Source: Rhizodiscina lignyota (taxonomy: Eukaryota; Ascomycota; Dothideomycetes; Aulographales; Rhizodiscinaceae). From it: a stretch of DNA of 64,000 nt. Below the pieces are notes generated by a model, which did not search any database, was not told the origin of the DNA, and was given only the letters and a program-made list of their open reading frames with translations. The first letter of the stretch is position 1. Each line of letters opens with the position of its first letter. The stretch lies in NCBI GenBank assembly GCA_010015805.1, contig ML978121.1, forward strand, positions 372,001-436,000, written 5' to 3'. The translations under genes and the position numbers were made by a program. This document shows positions 1 to 12,187 of this stretch, one piece after another.

Positions 1-3000
1 ACTTCTCGTTCTCGGGGTGCTGCATCGCGAGCTTGACCCTCCTCTTCGCACCACCCTCGCCCGTATTCGCGCCCCATGTGCCGCTTCCATTCAGCCCATC
101 ATCCAAGCACCGCACATCCCTACCGCTGATAACCTGTCTTAGGCGTCCATTCTGGGCGTTTCGGATCTCGACAAACTCGCTGTCGAACAACAGCACGTAT
201 GCGCCGTACAGCGCTGCCGTCCTCGCGCGGCCAACGAACTCCATGATGACAGAGCGTGAGATGTCGCCGTGCTTGTTGACGTACACGGCGCACTCCTCGT
301 ACACGCATAGGAATTCCTGCTCGCTGAGGCGGAACATGCCGAGAGGCATTTGGCCTTGCAGACGCGCTGCGATTGTCGCAACGTGGCTCTGCTTGAGGTC
401 GGGCACGCTCCATGGCTGCTTCTTGTCGAGGGTGAGAACCTCAAAGCCCTTGAGGGTCGAGACGGCGAGTGAAGAGTGGAACAGGTTGAGACCCATACAT
501 TCGGTTGGGATGTAGAATTCGTCGTACTCGCGGAAAAATTCGGTGCGGCCGGATCGCAAAGGCGGGAAGCGGGATTTCTTTTCTGTTGATTTCTGGAATA
601 CTGGTTCAAGGACCTGTACTGAGATTAGCATGCGCCGTTAGACCTTAGAGGTGTAGTTGTATGATTACGGACCTTGAAAGTTGAACTTAAGCTCTCCTTC
701 TTCTTGTAGAGCACGAGCATCCTGTCCTTCATTTTGCCCGTTGTGAAGAAGCCTACATCTTTGCTACCGCTCAGTTTCTGCGGTGCCCCTCTGGTCGAGC
801 TGCTATTTGGTGGTCCTCCTCCAGCCGGACACACAACATCGAGATGATATGCAATCAGACTCCTGTCCGCAATGAGCAAGAAGAGACCAAACTCTTCGAG
901 CACCGCAAGTTGGGTGACCTTCGAGGTCGGGATAACCCTGCTCCAGCTGCGCGGATCATCAACGCCAGAGACATAGACGCCAAAGTCAGTGCCGACAGCA
1001 CACATCTCCTTTCCGTCCGGCTGGCTGAAGTTGGTCGCGCAGTTTACTCTTGCTCTGCATACCGGTGTCGGGCGTCCGGCTGACCTGTAGCGCTCTTCAA
1101 CTTCTCTAACCGCACGATCCAGAGGCGTGCCCGTGATTACGATACTCTTACCGGCACTCTGCGCGCCGCTTTCATAGCCAAACGCGCAGTCTGCCAGGAC
1201 ACGTAGTCGGAATGGTTCGGCGTTCTGCCGGAAGAGTGACGCGGCATGTCGGGTCTTTGCCTCGACAATGCGGTCGCACCAATCTTCACGGTTCTGTGAA
1301 GATGGAGCGAACAGGGTGTAAACTTCCTTGCCAAGATGCTTGATGCGGAAGGGGTACATGATCTTGTCATCTTTTGAACTTTGATCGCTGAGGACAGTGG
1401 TGGTGACAGTAGTCTTGCTGGATCCATTGGTCGCGAGGGAAGCGAGAGAGGTGGAGGTATTGGTATGCTGCAGTTGACCTGGTACGGGAGATACACTCTG
1501 GTTGGATTGAGCGCGGCTGAGACGGGTGGCACTGGTATCTGGAGCGGCGGCTTTCTGCACAACGGTTACAGCGGCGATGCCTTTCATAGATTTAACCACA
1601 GCATCGTCATCCCGAGACTCAAGAACAAGAAGATCCATAGGTATCGGCTGCCCTGTAGGTTACTAAAACTGCGCTTCAAATGAGACTATGGAGTGGTAAC
1701 TCACCATCCTCGAGACATCATACATGTCCATGCGCATACCATCTTTGTCCCTCCCTTGCACCGTTTTGGCGAGAACAAGGAAGTGGTCGAACAACAGTGC
1801 ATGCGTCTCCAGCCATGTGAATCTGTTCGCACCAGTTCTCTGCAAGTCGCCCTTGAAAATGAGCTCACGTCCAAGGTGATCCAAATTCAACTCGACCCGC
1901 TCCATTCCAGGACGCAACTTCAGCTTGCTTTGGAGGTCTTTCAGATCCACCTTGCGGCTCATCTCAGCGACTCTAGAGTCACATTCGTGTGTTACAGCCT
2001 TGATCTCCTCAATTGCGATTGCAAGGTTGCGCCTCTCGTCATTGTCAACAGTGCTCTTCTTCAGCACACTCTCGAGCAAAAGACCATATTGCTGGAGCTT
2101 CGTGATTGGAACCTTTAAGTACGTGTCCCAACCGAGCTTGTTGCTGAGCGCGTTACTCCGGACCTTCTCAAGGAAGCCCTTGAAGAGCATGTTTTTCTCG
2201 GCCTCCTTTCTGATTCGGAAGTTTGCATTCGGGAATGCAGATGCATACGCAATGTATGCGGCCTTTGCCTTTCGAATCCATTCCCTGAAAATGTCGCTGA
2301 AGCCAATAACCCAAGGGCCCTGTTCGCGCTGGCGGTACTTCAACTGAGGAAGCAGATAGTCTTCATTGGCCTTCTTGACAGCATCAGCCTTGCCAAAGAC
2401 GTCTTTAAGGAAACCAGGCAGGCGGTTCGGTGTGATGAGGGGAGGATTGGCTGCAGCTAGGGCATCCCTGTAGAGAACTCGAAGGACGTCCAGGTCATCC
2501 AGAAACTTGTCTTCTTTCTGGACAATTTCGTGCAAGATGTTCTGTCGTTCCACTTCCTTGTTGCTAACACCCTCAACATCCTCTTTCTTCATGTTAAAGA
2601 ATGTCTGCCAATCATCAGACGGCTTAAGTGCAGGCTGGGAGTTAAGATCAAGCTTCTTTAGCGTGCGCTGGCAGTGGTGAGAGTAACAGCGACCAGGCAT
2701 GCTGTAATTATGCAGCTTGGGCGCGTAGCATCCCGCACCAGTGAGTTGATAGATCACACCTGTGATGGTCTCTGGTTTGAACTTGAGCCACTCCTCTTCT
2801 TGCACAAGCACGCCCTCATCGCGCATTTGAGTTACCAGCTTCGCAGCGAGTGTCTCCGCATCTGCAATATTCATTGTAGGGACCTTGTTTGTGAAGAGCG
2901 CGACTAGACCTTCCACAAGTCCATGCTCTTTCAAGTCTTGCTCCCCTTCTGTCATGGCCTTCAGCCACGAGACAATGCCACTGAAGGCCCATGGCTCCGT

Positions 3001-5256
3001 GCATTTCTTAAAGTCATTGGTTCCGAGTTTCGAAGGGTTATATCTCTTCGCGGTAGGAAGTGTTGGGAGGTCGAGCGCCACAGCACTGGCACTGGCAGGT
3101 GTGGCTGAGTCCGAATCATTGAGATATACAGATCTGCGCGCTTGCTGCTGCTTCCATCTCCGCTCCCGTTCCTCGGCATCTGTGCGAGATCGAGGAAGGG
3201 GAATTGCCTGCTGGGTCGTACTGTGGCTAAGAAGAGATGTCGAACGAGGCACATTGGGACTCGCTGCGCTTGCCGGAATGTAGTGCTCGGGCGCCTGTGG
3301 ATAGCGAGGGAATGGTATTTGCGAGCCATTCTGGAACTCTGTGGGATACGGAGCCAAGCCTCCTGAAAAGTCTGCTTGCTCGCCGGCCGGTGGTGGAGGC
3401 AGGGGACGCTGATTAGACATCCCGGGATGGAAAAACATGTCCGGGACACCGCCTTCATCATAGAAACCCGACTCATCTCCCTCATCGTAGCTCAGTCTTC
3501 GATCGCGTTCTCCTGGCTCTTCTAACCCACCAGTGCCATACGCATCAACACGAGCAGCTGATGCGAATGGCGGGAAAGGATGGATGTTATCATCGTACTC
3601 ATAGGGTTCCATGTCACTCGCATGCGAACGGCGCATTGATCCTTGTGAGGAAGCCACGTGGCTTCGACTTTCCATGCCACTGCCCGAAGAAGGGTGTCTT
3701 TCGACAGTTAGCTGTTCCGGGGCGCCGCCATACGACATATGGGCATCAAAACCACCGCCGAAAAGACCAAGATCAACAGGCGGTCCATCACTTTCACCCG
3801 AGTCATTATACGCCGCATGCTGGACATGCTGCTGCGAACTATAGCTGTTGTATCGAGTATGAAGGCCAGCACTCCCACTTCGTCTCCGTGCTTCATCAGC
3901 AGCTTCCTCCTCTTCCGCCATCCGCAAAGCTGCCAGTCCAGCATCAGCTTCGAGGTCGCTCGAGTTGACCGCATCATATGCAGCATCCGGGGTAAGATGG
4001 CCATTCGTAAGGTTACCGTTGCGACCTTCTCCACCGCTATTGCTTTCATACGGCCATCGCTCATCGTCAGATGGCTCCAAGTGTATTCTTGGACTAGCCC
4101 CAGTTCCTGCGGCAAGGTTCATGATATCGTTCTCAACTTGATCCATAAGGGCTTGACTGCTCAGTGGCACCTCAGCCCCCGAAGTTGTGTATCTGTCATT
4201 CTGGGCAAAGTAGTCTCCTTGTGGCTGGGCGCGTTGCGATTGAAGCCGTCGGGGAGAATGAGGGGGTGGAGCAGGAGGGGTCGGGGTTGGTGGGAGAGGA
4301 TGAGCGGATGAGTACGGTGGCACAGGTGGCTCAATGTTGCTCTGCGAGCTGTGGCGTGAGCCATGCGATACGCTACTCTGGCGTTGGTGTCCCTGCTGAA
4401 GACCTGGAGAAGAAGAGTAGCCGTGAGTCATGTATGGATCTGAAGCAGTGCGGTTGTAGTTTTGTTGTGGATGGTGTGACAGTGGTGCTGGTCGAGTCGG
4501 AATATGGTTCCAACCCTCCTCCTGCTCTGTCGCGCTTTGAGGTATCGTAGACAATGGTGGTACAGAGGAGCTATATTGAGCAAGTCTGGTCGGAGGTGGA
4601 GGAGCTCCGTGGTCGGATGTGAAGGAATTGGTTTGCACAGTGGGTCGCGGGGGGCCGTAGAGAGAAGATCTCGAGGAAGAGTAGGGTTGCTGTGGTATTT
4701 GAGGTGAGGGAAAAGTTGGTGCATATTGCGAGCCAGGCGAGTAGACGGGTGAAGTCATGTTGTAGTTATTTGGCGAATAACCGGCAGAATGGCGCACGCT
4801 TCCCAATCTCTGGAGATTGTCCTCTCGGTAGTCTGCGGGGTTATATGGAGCGTGCGGTGAGGACGCAGACGGCGACTGAAGGCTTTGGAAGCCTTGGCCA
4901 GCCATAGTCGACATGGGCCGTGCAAAGGCTTGGGGATTGTACCCAGTCTGTGGGGTAGGCGGATTGTACGGCTGATAGTGAGGGACCGAGGCCGCCTGGT
5001 GGCCCATAGTGGAGCTTCGTGGTGGAGGAGCTGGAGGGGCTCCCATGAACAGCTCGCTCTCTTGCCGAGCAGCGACGCTGCTGCTGTGCCTGAGCGGCAT
5101 TGGATTCGAGCCAGAGTATGCACCAGCTGCTGCCGGGGCAATCTCATTCCCATATTCATCAAATTGCGGATACTGGCCGGGGTGTGTCGGGGGTGCGGGC
5201 TGCTGCTGCTGGTCCGCAGAGTTGTAGTAGTAACGTCCACCTTGATATTGCGCCAT
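1..5256 (-). CDS. ROM2: Rho1 guanine nucleotide exchange factor (Rom2-type), 3' end beyond window
   Basis: Exons complement(<1..613, 673..1647, 1705..5256); introns of 59 and 57 nt. The family activates Rho1 at the plasma membrane in the cell-wall integrity pathway. From the N-terminus there is a long Ser/Pro/Gln/Tyr-rich disordered region (about 1-740), then a DEP domain (about 745-870, starting near NDFKKCTEPWAFSG), a Dbl-homology RhoGEF domain (about 900-1100, starting near RQNILHEIVQKEDKF), a PH domain (about 1125-1250, LGRELIFKGDLQRTG) and a CNH/citron domain that runs off the window edge (includes SVIMEFVGRARTAALYGAY). The first AUG is at 5256 in good context (ACCATGG); the frame extends four codons upstream only through a non-AUG codon. 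The intron 1 acceptor at 1648 is chosen because it restores the conserved PIPMDLLVLES. The domain order is diagnostic of Rom1/Rom2/Rgf proteins; the paralogue name is inferred. Confidence 0.92.
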
Positions 5257-6553
5257 GGTGTCCAACACAGTTCTTTTCGTGAGGTGAGGGTCGGGGTGAG
5301 CGTGGCGACAATTTAGACGCGGGCTGGGAGCGATGACGGTGGTCGCGCGGTGTGCGCAAGTCGTTCACGAGGCTGAGTAGTCGTCCACATCTGCCTCGCA
5401 GGTGTGGGTTATGCCTCGCGCGTTGCCTTCATCTATCGCTCCAGGCTGAGCCCATGGCTTGGTGGAGGGACAGGACGGGGATAGGGTGGATATAGGGATG
5501 AGGTGTCGAGGCGTGAGGTGATAGATGCGACTGGGGGTGCTGTAGTTGGAGGGACGTCGGTCTCGTCAGCGAACGCGGTTGGGGCCGAGACGTCTGGCGG
5601 GTAGTTGCGCCGTGTATCGCGCACAAGTTGTGGGTAAACAAGGCAGAGGGCGTCGCACACGCCGCTCGATGGACGGCTGTGGCTCTCGAGATGATGAAAC
5701 AGCAGACAGTGTCGCGCAAGCTCGTCGCTCGCAAGCCTCAGCGTCCGACTAAGGTGACCAGCTTTGGCCTGTGGATGCGGCTAAACCCCGGACGCTGCAT
5801 TTGCCTCTTTGACGGAATACGGGCTACGGGGGGAGGTTGAAGGCAGGGCACCTTTCAGCTGCGCGAACTTCGTTCCTTGTCGTCTCGCCACGTTCTGCCT
5901 CGCACTTTGTAAGATGTCCCACGCTAGCTTACGCCCGCGTGTTTCCCACCCCTTCTCCACGCTCTATTTACAGTCGAGAGGGCCAGGGGGCTCTTACACG
6001 ACGCTCTCCGTGCATCTCTGACTTCACTCCAGAAGTGTCTCAGCCCTACCGTAGTGCATCATGTACGATGTACAGACGATTGCCCGCTCCGCGACCGTGG
6101 CGCGTTGGAGCAGACGGAAATAGAATCCATCGGGCTGGCTACTTAAAGAGCCGCGTCCAGCTTCATGTACGGGACGGCGTGGCCTGCTATGGCTCGAACA
6201 TCGGTGTGTGTAATTGGATTTCCGATGCCAATCCTGGCCTTGTGCCGGTTAGCCATGGTATCTGTGGTTCGGTCCGTCTCTCACTTTTGCGAGGCAGATA
6301 CCCCGCAATGTACAACCGACGGCCAATGGTGCCCTTTCGGCAACCTACGGTAATAGCTACTATCTTGGTGGATGGTGCCATGGTGGTGCGTATGCGGAGA
6401 TGATCAATCGAACCGTGGAAAGAGATTAACGGTCCTTATACCCGAGGTCGCGTAGGGAACTTTTATATATCTTCTCTGGCCCCTTCAATCTCAGTTTCCT
6501 GGTCAAGACTCTTGTTCCACTATTTCCTGTCATAATACCCCGTTGCAGTCAAG
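5257..6553. other. Divergent intergenic region between the Rho1 GEF and the flavin monooxygenase
   Basis: Shared upstream region of two divergent genes. It must hold both promoters and the long leader of the GEF gene. Several open frames cross it on both strands, including one of 188 codons at 5837-6403, but it lacks an AUG start, has no recognisable domain and has no splice-supported continuation. Only a TATA-like element just before 6554 stands out. Confidence 0.5.
6473..6480 (+). promoter_or_regulatory. TATA-like box of the flavin monooxygenase
   Basis: TTATATAT about 75-80 nt upstream of the AUG at 6554, followed by a pyrimidine-rich leader. Position and sequence fit a core promoter, but no transcription start is known. 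Confidence 0.4.
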
Positions 6554-8641
6554 ATGCCGGAGTCTACGAATCTTTATGTAAATGGTGGCACTGCTGCCGA
6601 TGCCAATGAGGACATCTGTGACTATGACGGACCGCCAGCACCAGAGACAGATGAGTATGGCTACAGAATATCAGAGCACCCGATGGGGCAAAAACGAAGG
6701 CTCAGGGTCGTTTTCATGGGTGCTGGTGCCTCTGCTCTCCACTTCCTGAAGAAGGCAGAGGAGAAGATGGAAAACCTGGACATTGTGGTATACGAGAAGA
6801 ACCACGATATTGGCGGGACCTGGCTCGAGAACAGGCAAGAGCTTCGTGAACTCCGGAAACTTCTCGGTAACTGACATAGCACAGGTACCCTGGGTGTGCT
6901 TGCGATATCCCTTCAGTAAATTACCAGTTCACATGGAAGGTCAAGCTCTGGTCACATTACTGGTCCTACTCCCCCGAGATCTGGCGGTACCTGAAGGACA
7001 TCGAGCGCGAGAACAAGTTCATCGACAAATACATTAAGCTCAAGCACAAAGTCGAGCGGGCGGAATGGGACAACGAGGCCGGCCTTTGGAGATTCAAAAT
7101 CCACAACCTGGAGACCGATGAAGTCACTGACGACTCGGCTGATATCTTCATTAATGGCGGCGGCGTTCTCAACAAGTGGAAATGGCCGAATATTCCAGGC
7201 CTGCACGATTTCAAGGGCAAGCTGATGCACTCGGCGCGCTATGAAGAGGGCTACGACTTGAAGGGCAAGAAGGTTGCGGTCATCGGAGCAGGAAGCAGCG
7301 GCGTCCAAATTGTTGCCGCTATACAAAAGCAGGTCGACCATCTGTATCACTGGGTCCGCAGCCCCATTTGGATCACAGCTTCATTTGGTCATACTTGGGC
7401 AGGTAGAGACGGTGCCAATTTTGCCTGTAAGTCTCATTGAAGTTCCCCGCTACGAATGATGCTGATCCACATAAATCAGATACGCCAGAACAACTCGACT
7501 TCCTTGCAAAGAATCCCCAAAAGTACCTGAAGTACCGCAAACAGATCGAAAACGAACTCAATCAGCGCTTCAGATTCATTCTCAAGGGCTCTCAGGAAGC
7601 GAAAGAGGGCCGTGATTTCGCCATGGACCAGATGAAGCGCAAGCTCAAGAACGATCCCCGGCTATGCGAAAAGATCATCCCTAAAAATTTCAACCCAGGC
7701 TGCCGTCGCCCTACGCCCGCGCCCGGATACCTTGAAGCATTGGTTGAGGAGAACTCGACGATCTTTACCGACCAGATTGGCGGCATCGATGAGAAGGGCT
7801 TCACCGACAGCGAAGGCAAGCACTACGACGTCGACGTCATCATCTGCGCCACCGGATTTGACACGACTTGGAAACCGCAATTCCCATTGATCAACGGTAA
7901 AGGCGTTGACCTAAGGGACATGTGGGATTCGGATCAAGGCAACGAGGTTACAGCATACCTGTCCGTTGGCGTACCCACGTTCCCCAACTTCTACAGCTAC
8001 TGCGGGCCGTACGGTCCACTAGGACATGGAAGCTTCATGCCACTCATCGAGGCATGGACGGATTATTTCTTCCAGGTGATGACCAAGATGCAGACCGAGA
8101 ACATCAAGAGTGTCACGCCGAAGATGGACGCGTGCAAGCAGTTCCAGCAACATGCAGACTTGTTCTTGAAGAGGACAGCGTGGTCATCGGTAAGGTTGAA
8201 TTCGCGATTGCTTGTACGACGCGAAGGCTGACAATGCAATAGCCGTGCCGTTCATGGTTCAAGCAGGGCAAAATCGACGGCCAAGTCGTCATTTACCCAG
8301 GCTCCAGGATTCACCATCTCGAGCTCATTAAATCTCCGCGCTACGAAGACTATGACATTGATTACAGGGAAGAGAACCGCTTCGCATTCCTGGGCAACGG
8401 CTGGCACGTAAGGGAAGAGGACGGCCGTGATATCACCTGGTACTTGGGCAATCTGGATGAAGAGGGAAGGGATATCCAGCCCGAATATGGAGATGAACTG
8501 CTCAAGGTTCTGGCTGGCACGGTGCTAGCTGATGACCAGTATGTTAGCGCACAGAAGGGTAATCTGCATCTTGACGAGAGTGATGCGGACTCTGGAGTCG
8601 GCCTTGATGCTGGCAATGAGGCGGAGGCTGTGTCGGCTTAA
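6554..8641 (+). CDS. Flavin-dependent (Baeyer-Villiger-type) monooxygenase
   Basis: Exons 6554..6834, 6885..7426, 7480..8189, 8243..8641; 643 aa. FAD- and NADPH-dependent; this family inserts one oxygen next to a ketone or oxidises a heteroatom. A first Rossmann motif GAGASA (56-61) is followed by GGTWLENRYPGCACDIPS, the BVMO-type FAD segment with the Asp typical of BVMOs. A fingerprint FKGKLMHSARY lies at about 202-212, and a second Rossmann motif GAGSSG at about 227-232 should bind NADPH. Intron 1 has a GC donor (AG|GCAAGA); joining there gives the canonical ENRYPG, and no usable GT donor exists. No signal peptide is seen, so it is probably cytosolic. The substrate is unknown. The last fingerprint residue is Tyr rather than the usual BVMO Trp, so ordinary FMO activity remains possible. 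Confidence 0.9.
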
Positions 8642-10228
8642 GAGTGGATGGTGATAATCAGATAGTGTGGGTGAGACAGATGGAGATGTGGGCGACCCAT
8701 GGTGTGGCGTTTTATGCAAAGATCGGATCATATACACTGCTTTCAGCGCCTCATACATGTAACTGTTCTCTACCAAGGTTCTTCCTTGCAAGTGAATCTT
8801 TTTATAGTTCACGTGACTAGGCCAACGCTGTGGTTTCTAGCAGAGCCGCATCCGCACCGTTTGCAATCCAACCTCACCTCCTCATGCTCCCAACCGATAC
8901 CAGACACGAAGCGTCCACTGGGCTTCACAAACGTGTCATTATGGGCAATCCATGCTTTACTGCCCGGAATAAATCATCTAAAACGCACAGTCTCATTATA
9001 AGCGTCGATGACTCCCGACAGGCGAAGTAAGGCAAGTGGAATGGTGCGCGCCTCATATTCACGGCCACGGGCCACCGAACGGAGGTTTGGGCCCTACGGT
9101 GAGATCTGTACCCTCTCGCCATGCGAAATGGCATGCTGACCCCGATCTTAGGCACGCCCACCCCATCTCTGGAGAACCCGGTCCGATTTGCAAGGAAGTC
9201 CATTGCCCGACGCGCGCGTCACAAGGTCACAACTCTCCGATAGAGACGCCTTTATCGCCGTTTTAACACCAATGCCAAAGACGCTGCCAGACCCGAGAGG
9301 AGAGCGCTTTGATCACCAGATACCGCTCTTGTGGAATCCACGGTTACCCAAGGTTTTGCCTGGCGCCGTCCCGCCATAACCGTTACCGGGCGCTTCTTGA
9401 ATAGCTCCGACGCATGCAAATACCGTTCGCAGCCTCGTCCAACAACAACTGCACGATGCTGCATACACGCTACCGTCTGCATCAAGGCTCTTCCGCGTGA
9501 TGTCCCTCTTGAATCGCAGCTATTTCTCACTTCCCGTTTCACTTCCTGCTTGTCTTCGTGCATCGTGGCGCAGCTGTCAAATCAAACGATATGCGCTTTC
9601 CTTGCGGTGAACGCCTGCCATGGGCTACCATTCCGACTCATCCCTTTCCTTCTTCATTATGTGTCGTACTATGTTCCTCACGATGTACCTCTACGCCCAA
9701 CGATCGGCTGGCGGTGAGAAGGTGAGTTTTCACTATCTCCATCACCTGGACCCCGGCCAAGCAACTGAGGCGAGTATCGTGCTACTCCTGCCACGCGTGC
9801 TCCGTGTACAAGGGTACGTCTGTGGATTGCTTAGACCGGGCACAGTGATGATCTCTTGCGGCCATTTTGCGAGAGGGTATGAGGTGGCAGCAAATGGGCG
9901 TTTAAACTTTGGTGATGATGAAATGGGGCTATCTTGAACCCGCAAGAGGAGCATCATTTTATGTACCAGAGTATAAAGGCTTCCAACTCCGTCACGATGG
10001 AATTGAACAGTACCGACAAGAGTTTCAGTCCTTACTTCATCTCTTCTCGCTTTCATTCGACCCATTTGGCTCGCTATTACATCTCCAATCTCGCAAAGTT
10101 GCATACAGTCCTCCAACTGTCTTGTAATTACCTCTCTCAAGTCCGTCACTTACCAGTTTCGGTTCGACACGCTGTTCTGCTACAAGCAAAAGCTCTGCTT
10201 CCGCCCACCTGAAGGATTCTCAAGCGCC
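8642..10228 (+). other. Intergenic region upstream of zinc-ribbon copy A
   Basis: No supported gene. A frame with an AUG at 9620 reaches a GTGAGT donor at 9721 but has no family resemblance and no clear continuation. From about 9960 the sequence resembles the region upstream of copy B (shared words such as GACAAGAG and CAGTCCTTACTT), so the last ~270 nt belong to the duplicated unit. A TATAAAGG lies near 9973. Confidence 0.45.
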
Positions 10229-11060
10229 ATGGCTACAGGCTCAGCTTCGGAACCTATTGTCTCCTTCTCAGACCTTTGGCTCTGCTGCCAGTGTGGTACT
10301 GGGAGCGTGACCAGCATTGACACGCATTGTCCCGTATGCGGACACGAGAAGTAAGGTCCACATACTTCAGTGTTCTCCAGCTAGACTAACCTTGGCGCAA
10401 CAGGTGTGGTTCCTGCACTTGATCTCCTCCTCAATGTCTTCTAGAAAAGATGTTCAAGGTTAGCTAAAGAGGTGTTATGGTCGGCTCGAGGGCGAGGTGA
10501 TACTCAATATGAGTTTCTGGGATCAGCTTTCTCTTCTTTCTTGTTTTATTATCAAGTTGCCAGGAGTGGCATCCATTCTTTACACTGAGATGCCGAAAGA
10601 TAGAAGGGTGCTGATGTTACTTCCCCTTCTGTGGCTTAGAGGGGCTGTTAGAACGATCTGCTATGTCTGATTTCCTCGCGTATGCTGTTCTGACGCTCAT
10701 TTGCTTTGCTTGGGGCCCCACTTGGTAGCCATAGATAGCGGACTCACGCCCTAATGGGATCACGAAATATAAACTTGTATGGGGAAATTAGTGCCAATTC
10801 ATTAACTTCGGTCTATTCTCGTGAAAGTTGCTGGGCAATCGTCAGTGGAACAGAAATTTACAAATAATTTCCTTATGAGAGAGAACTTGAAATAAAAATA
10901 CGAAGTTCGACAACCCAGCCTTCAAGGCAGAGAGAAATAGAGAAGGTTCCTCAACTGAATAATTATGTGGACTCCGAATGAACGAGGTCAATTGAATCAG
11001 CCCTACGACAGCCAATGACGTGAGACGCCCCACTTGGGCTGGAAAGGGGCTTTCAAATAA
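9960..11060 (+). repeat. Tandem segmental duplication, unit A
   Basis: Left copy of a diverged direct duplication of about 1.1 kb; the right copy is about 11930-13040. Matching blocks occur in the same order: an upstream leader block, the zinc-ribbon gene with a 53-nt intron at the same codon, a 3' block with GTTGCCAG, a conserved block at about 10733-10793 (GGACTCACGCCCTAATGGG), and a block at about 10997-11034 (GCCAATGACGTGAG). Conservation outside the exon suggests retained regulatory or transcript function. Confidence 0.65.
10229..10422 (+). CDS. Zinc-ribbon microprotein, copy A
   Basis: Exons 10229..10350 and 10404..10422; 46 aa, with a 53-nt intron (GTAAGG...CAACAG). Four CxxC-type Cys pairs are visible: CCQC, CPVC-GH and, after the splice, CGSC. 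Such a layout usually binds one or two Zn2+ and resembles rubredoxin/RanBP2-like knuckles. The paralogue at 12188 has the same first-exon length (122 nt), the same intron length and phase, and the same Met-Ala-Thr start, which supports both models. A conserved Trp precedes the first Cys pair. Similar short CxxC proteins are common hypothetical proteins in filamentous ascomycetes. Function is unknown; protein binding or Zn buffering is speculation. Confidence 0.7.
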
Positions 11061-12187
11061 TTGATTTTTCCAAGCGCTCGAAACTCACCACGACGCGGCC
11101 ATAACTCAACTCTTGGACTTACTTAATTCACGCCTCGTTTAACCTGTAATTGGCGTCTAATCGTTCTTCCCTTTCTACGGAGCTATCCACCTCCGAGAGC
11201 TTGGTTGTAAGGCAGGCGACAAGAGTCGTACCACATGGCTAATATATGACCAGGTGCGCGGCCTCTATAAACTGCGAATGAAATTCGATCACCAGGCCTA
11301 TTCTCGATGAATTACGAATGCGGTTAAGGTTTCCCTGCCGCAGTACCGCTCTTAACGCCCGACTACGACTCTGTTAGCGCGCGGAGTCGCATCGTAGCCT
11401 TACCATACGCCGCACTTTTGCGGATTATTCTGCATCAAAACTTATCCACATGACTCCCTTTCTCGAATAGTGCGGCCTTATCTTTCCCGTGTCACCTTTC
11501 GCCTGTTACGCTTCGTGGCTAAGCTCTCACTTCACACTGTTTCCCAACTTTCCTTACGGTCAAGCCTGTCATACATTAACGAACCAACACGATCTCTACA
11601 TGTCTACCTTTCTCCATTATGGTCAACCAACTAAACTTACTGTAAAATACCTTACGCCCAATGTCCCTTTGGCGGTCAGAGTCAAACCGGCCTGCCGGTT
11701 CTCACCTGGCCAGCGGCCAAACAACATGGGCGCTATCGTCATTCGTGCCCTCGTTCAACGCGAGATTTGTGCGTACATTCATCGTCAACAGCATCACCGG
11801 GCGCTGCAATGGCATCCTCAGCCATGCTTCGCGGTGCAACATGAGGCGTGAGTAGTAACACAGGCGCTTAAGCTTTCGGCGGTGATGGATTGAGGCAGTC
11901 GTGAAATCTTGCGCTTCACTTTCAACTATCTACTATATGGACCTTCAGGAGGTCCATCATGGAGCTCGACAAGAGCAAGAACATCATCAGTCCTTACTTA
12001 CTTCACTTCTCTCTGTCGCTCCACCTCCTCTGTTGGCATTACTATCAGCCTCAACTCTTTTTCACACATTATTTCGGCTGTCTTGCGCTCACGCATTCAA
12101 AAACCTCAACCAACATCGCATCGACTGTCACATTGAGTGTCTGCCAAATCGTTCATTTCGGTCGCAGCACAACTATTAACGGGCACC
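10423..12187 (+). other. Region between the two zinc-ribbon copies
   Basis: The first ~640 nt and last ~260 nt belong to duplication units A and B. The middle (about 11060-11930) shows no supported gene. A 120-codon frame at 11489-11851 has no AUG start and no family resemblance. Confidence 0.45.

Noticed and set aside
5837-6403. 188-codon open frame on the + strand between two divergent genes
   Set aside because: No AUG at the start, no domain-like pattern, lies in a promoter region; open by chance in GC-balanced DNA.
11489-11851. 120-codon open frame between the zinc-ribbon copies
   Set aside because: Starts with GTG, no family resemblance, and no counterpart next to the other copy.
12137-12187. 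Upstream in-frame AUG that would lengthen zinc-ribbon copy B
   Set aside because: The paralogue has no equivalent N-terminus; the shared start is the AUG at 12188.
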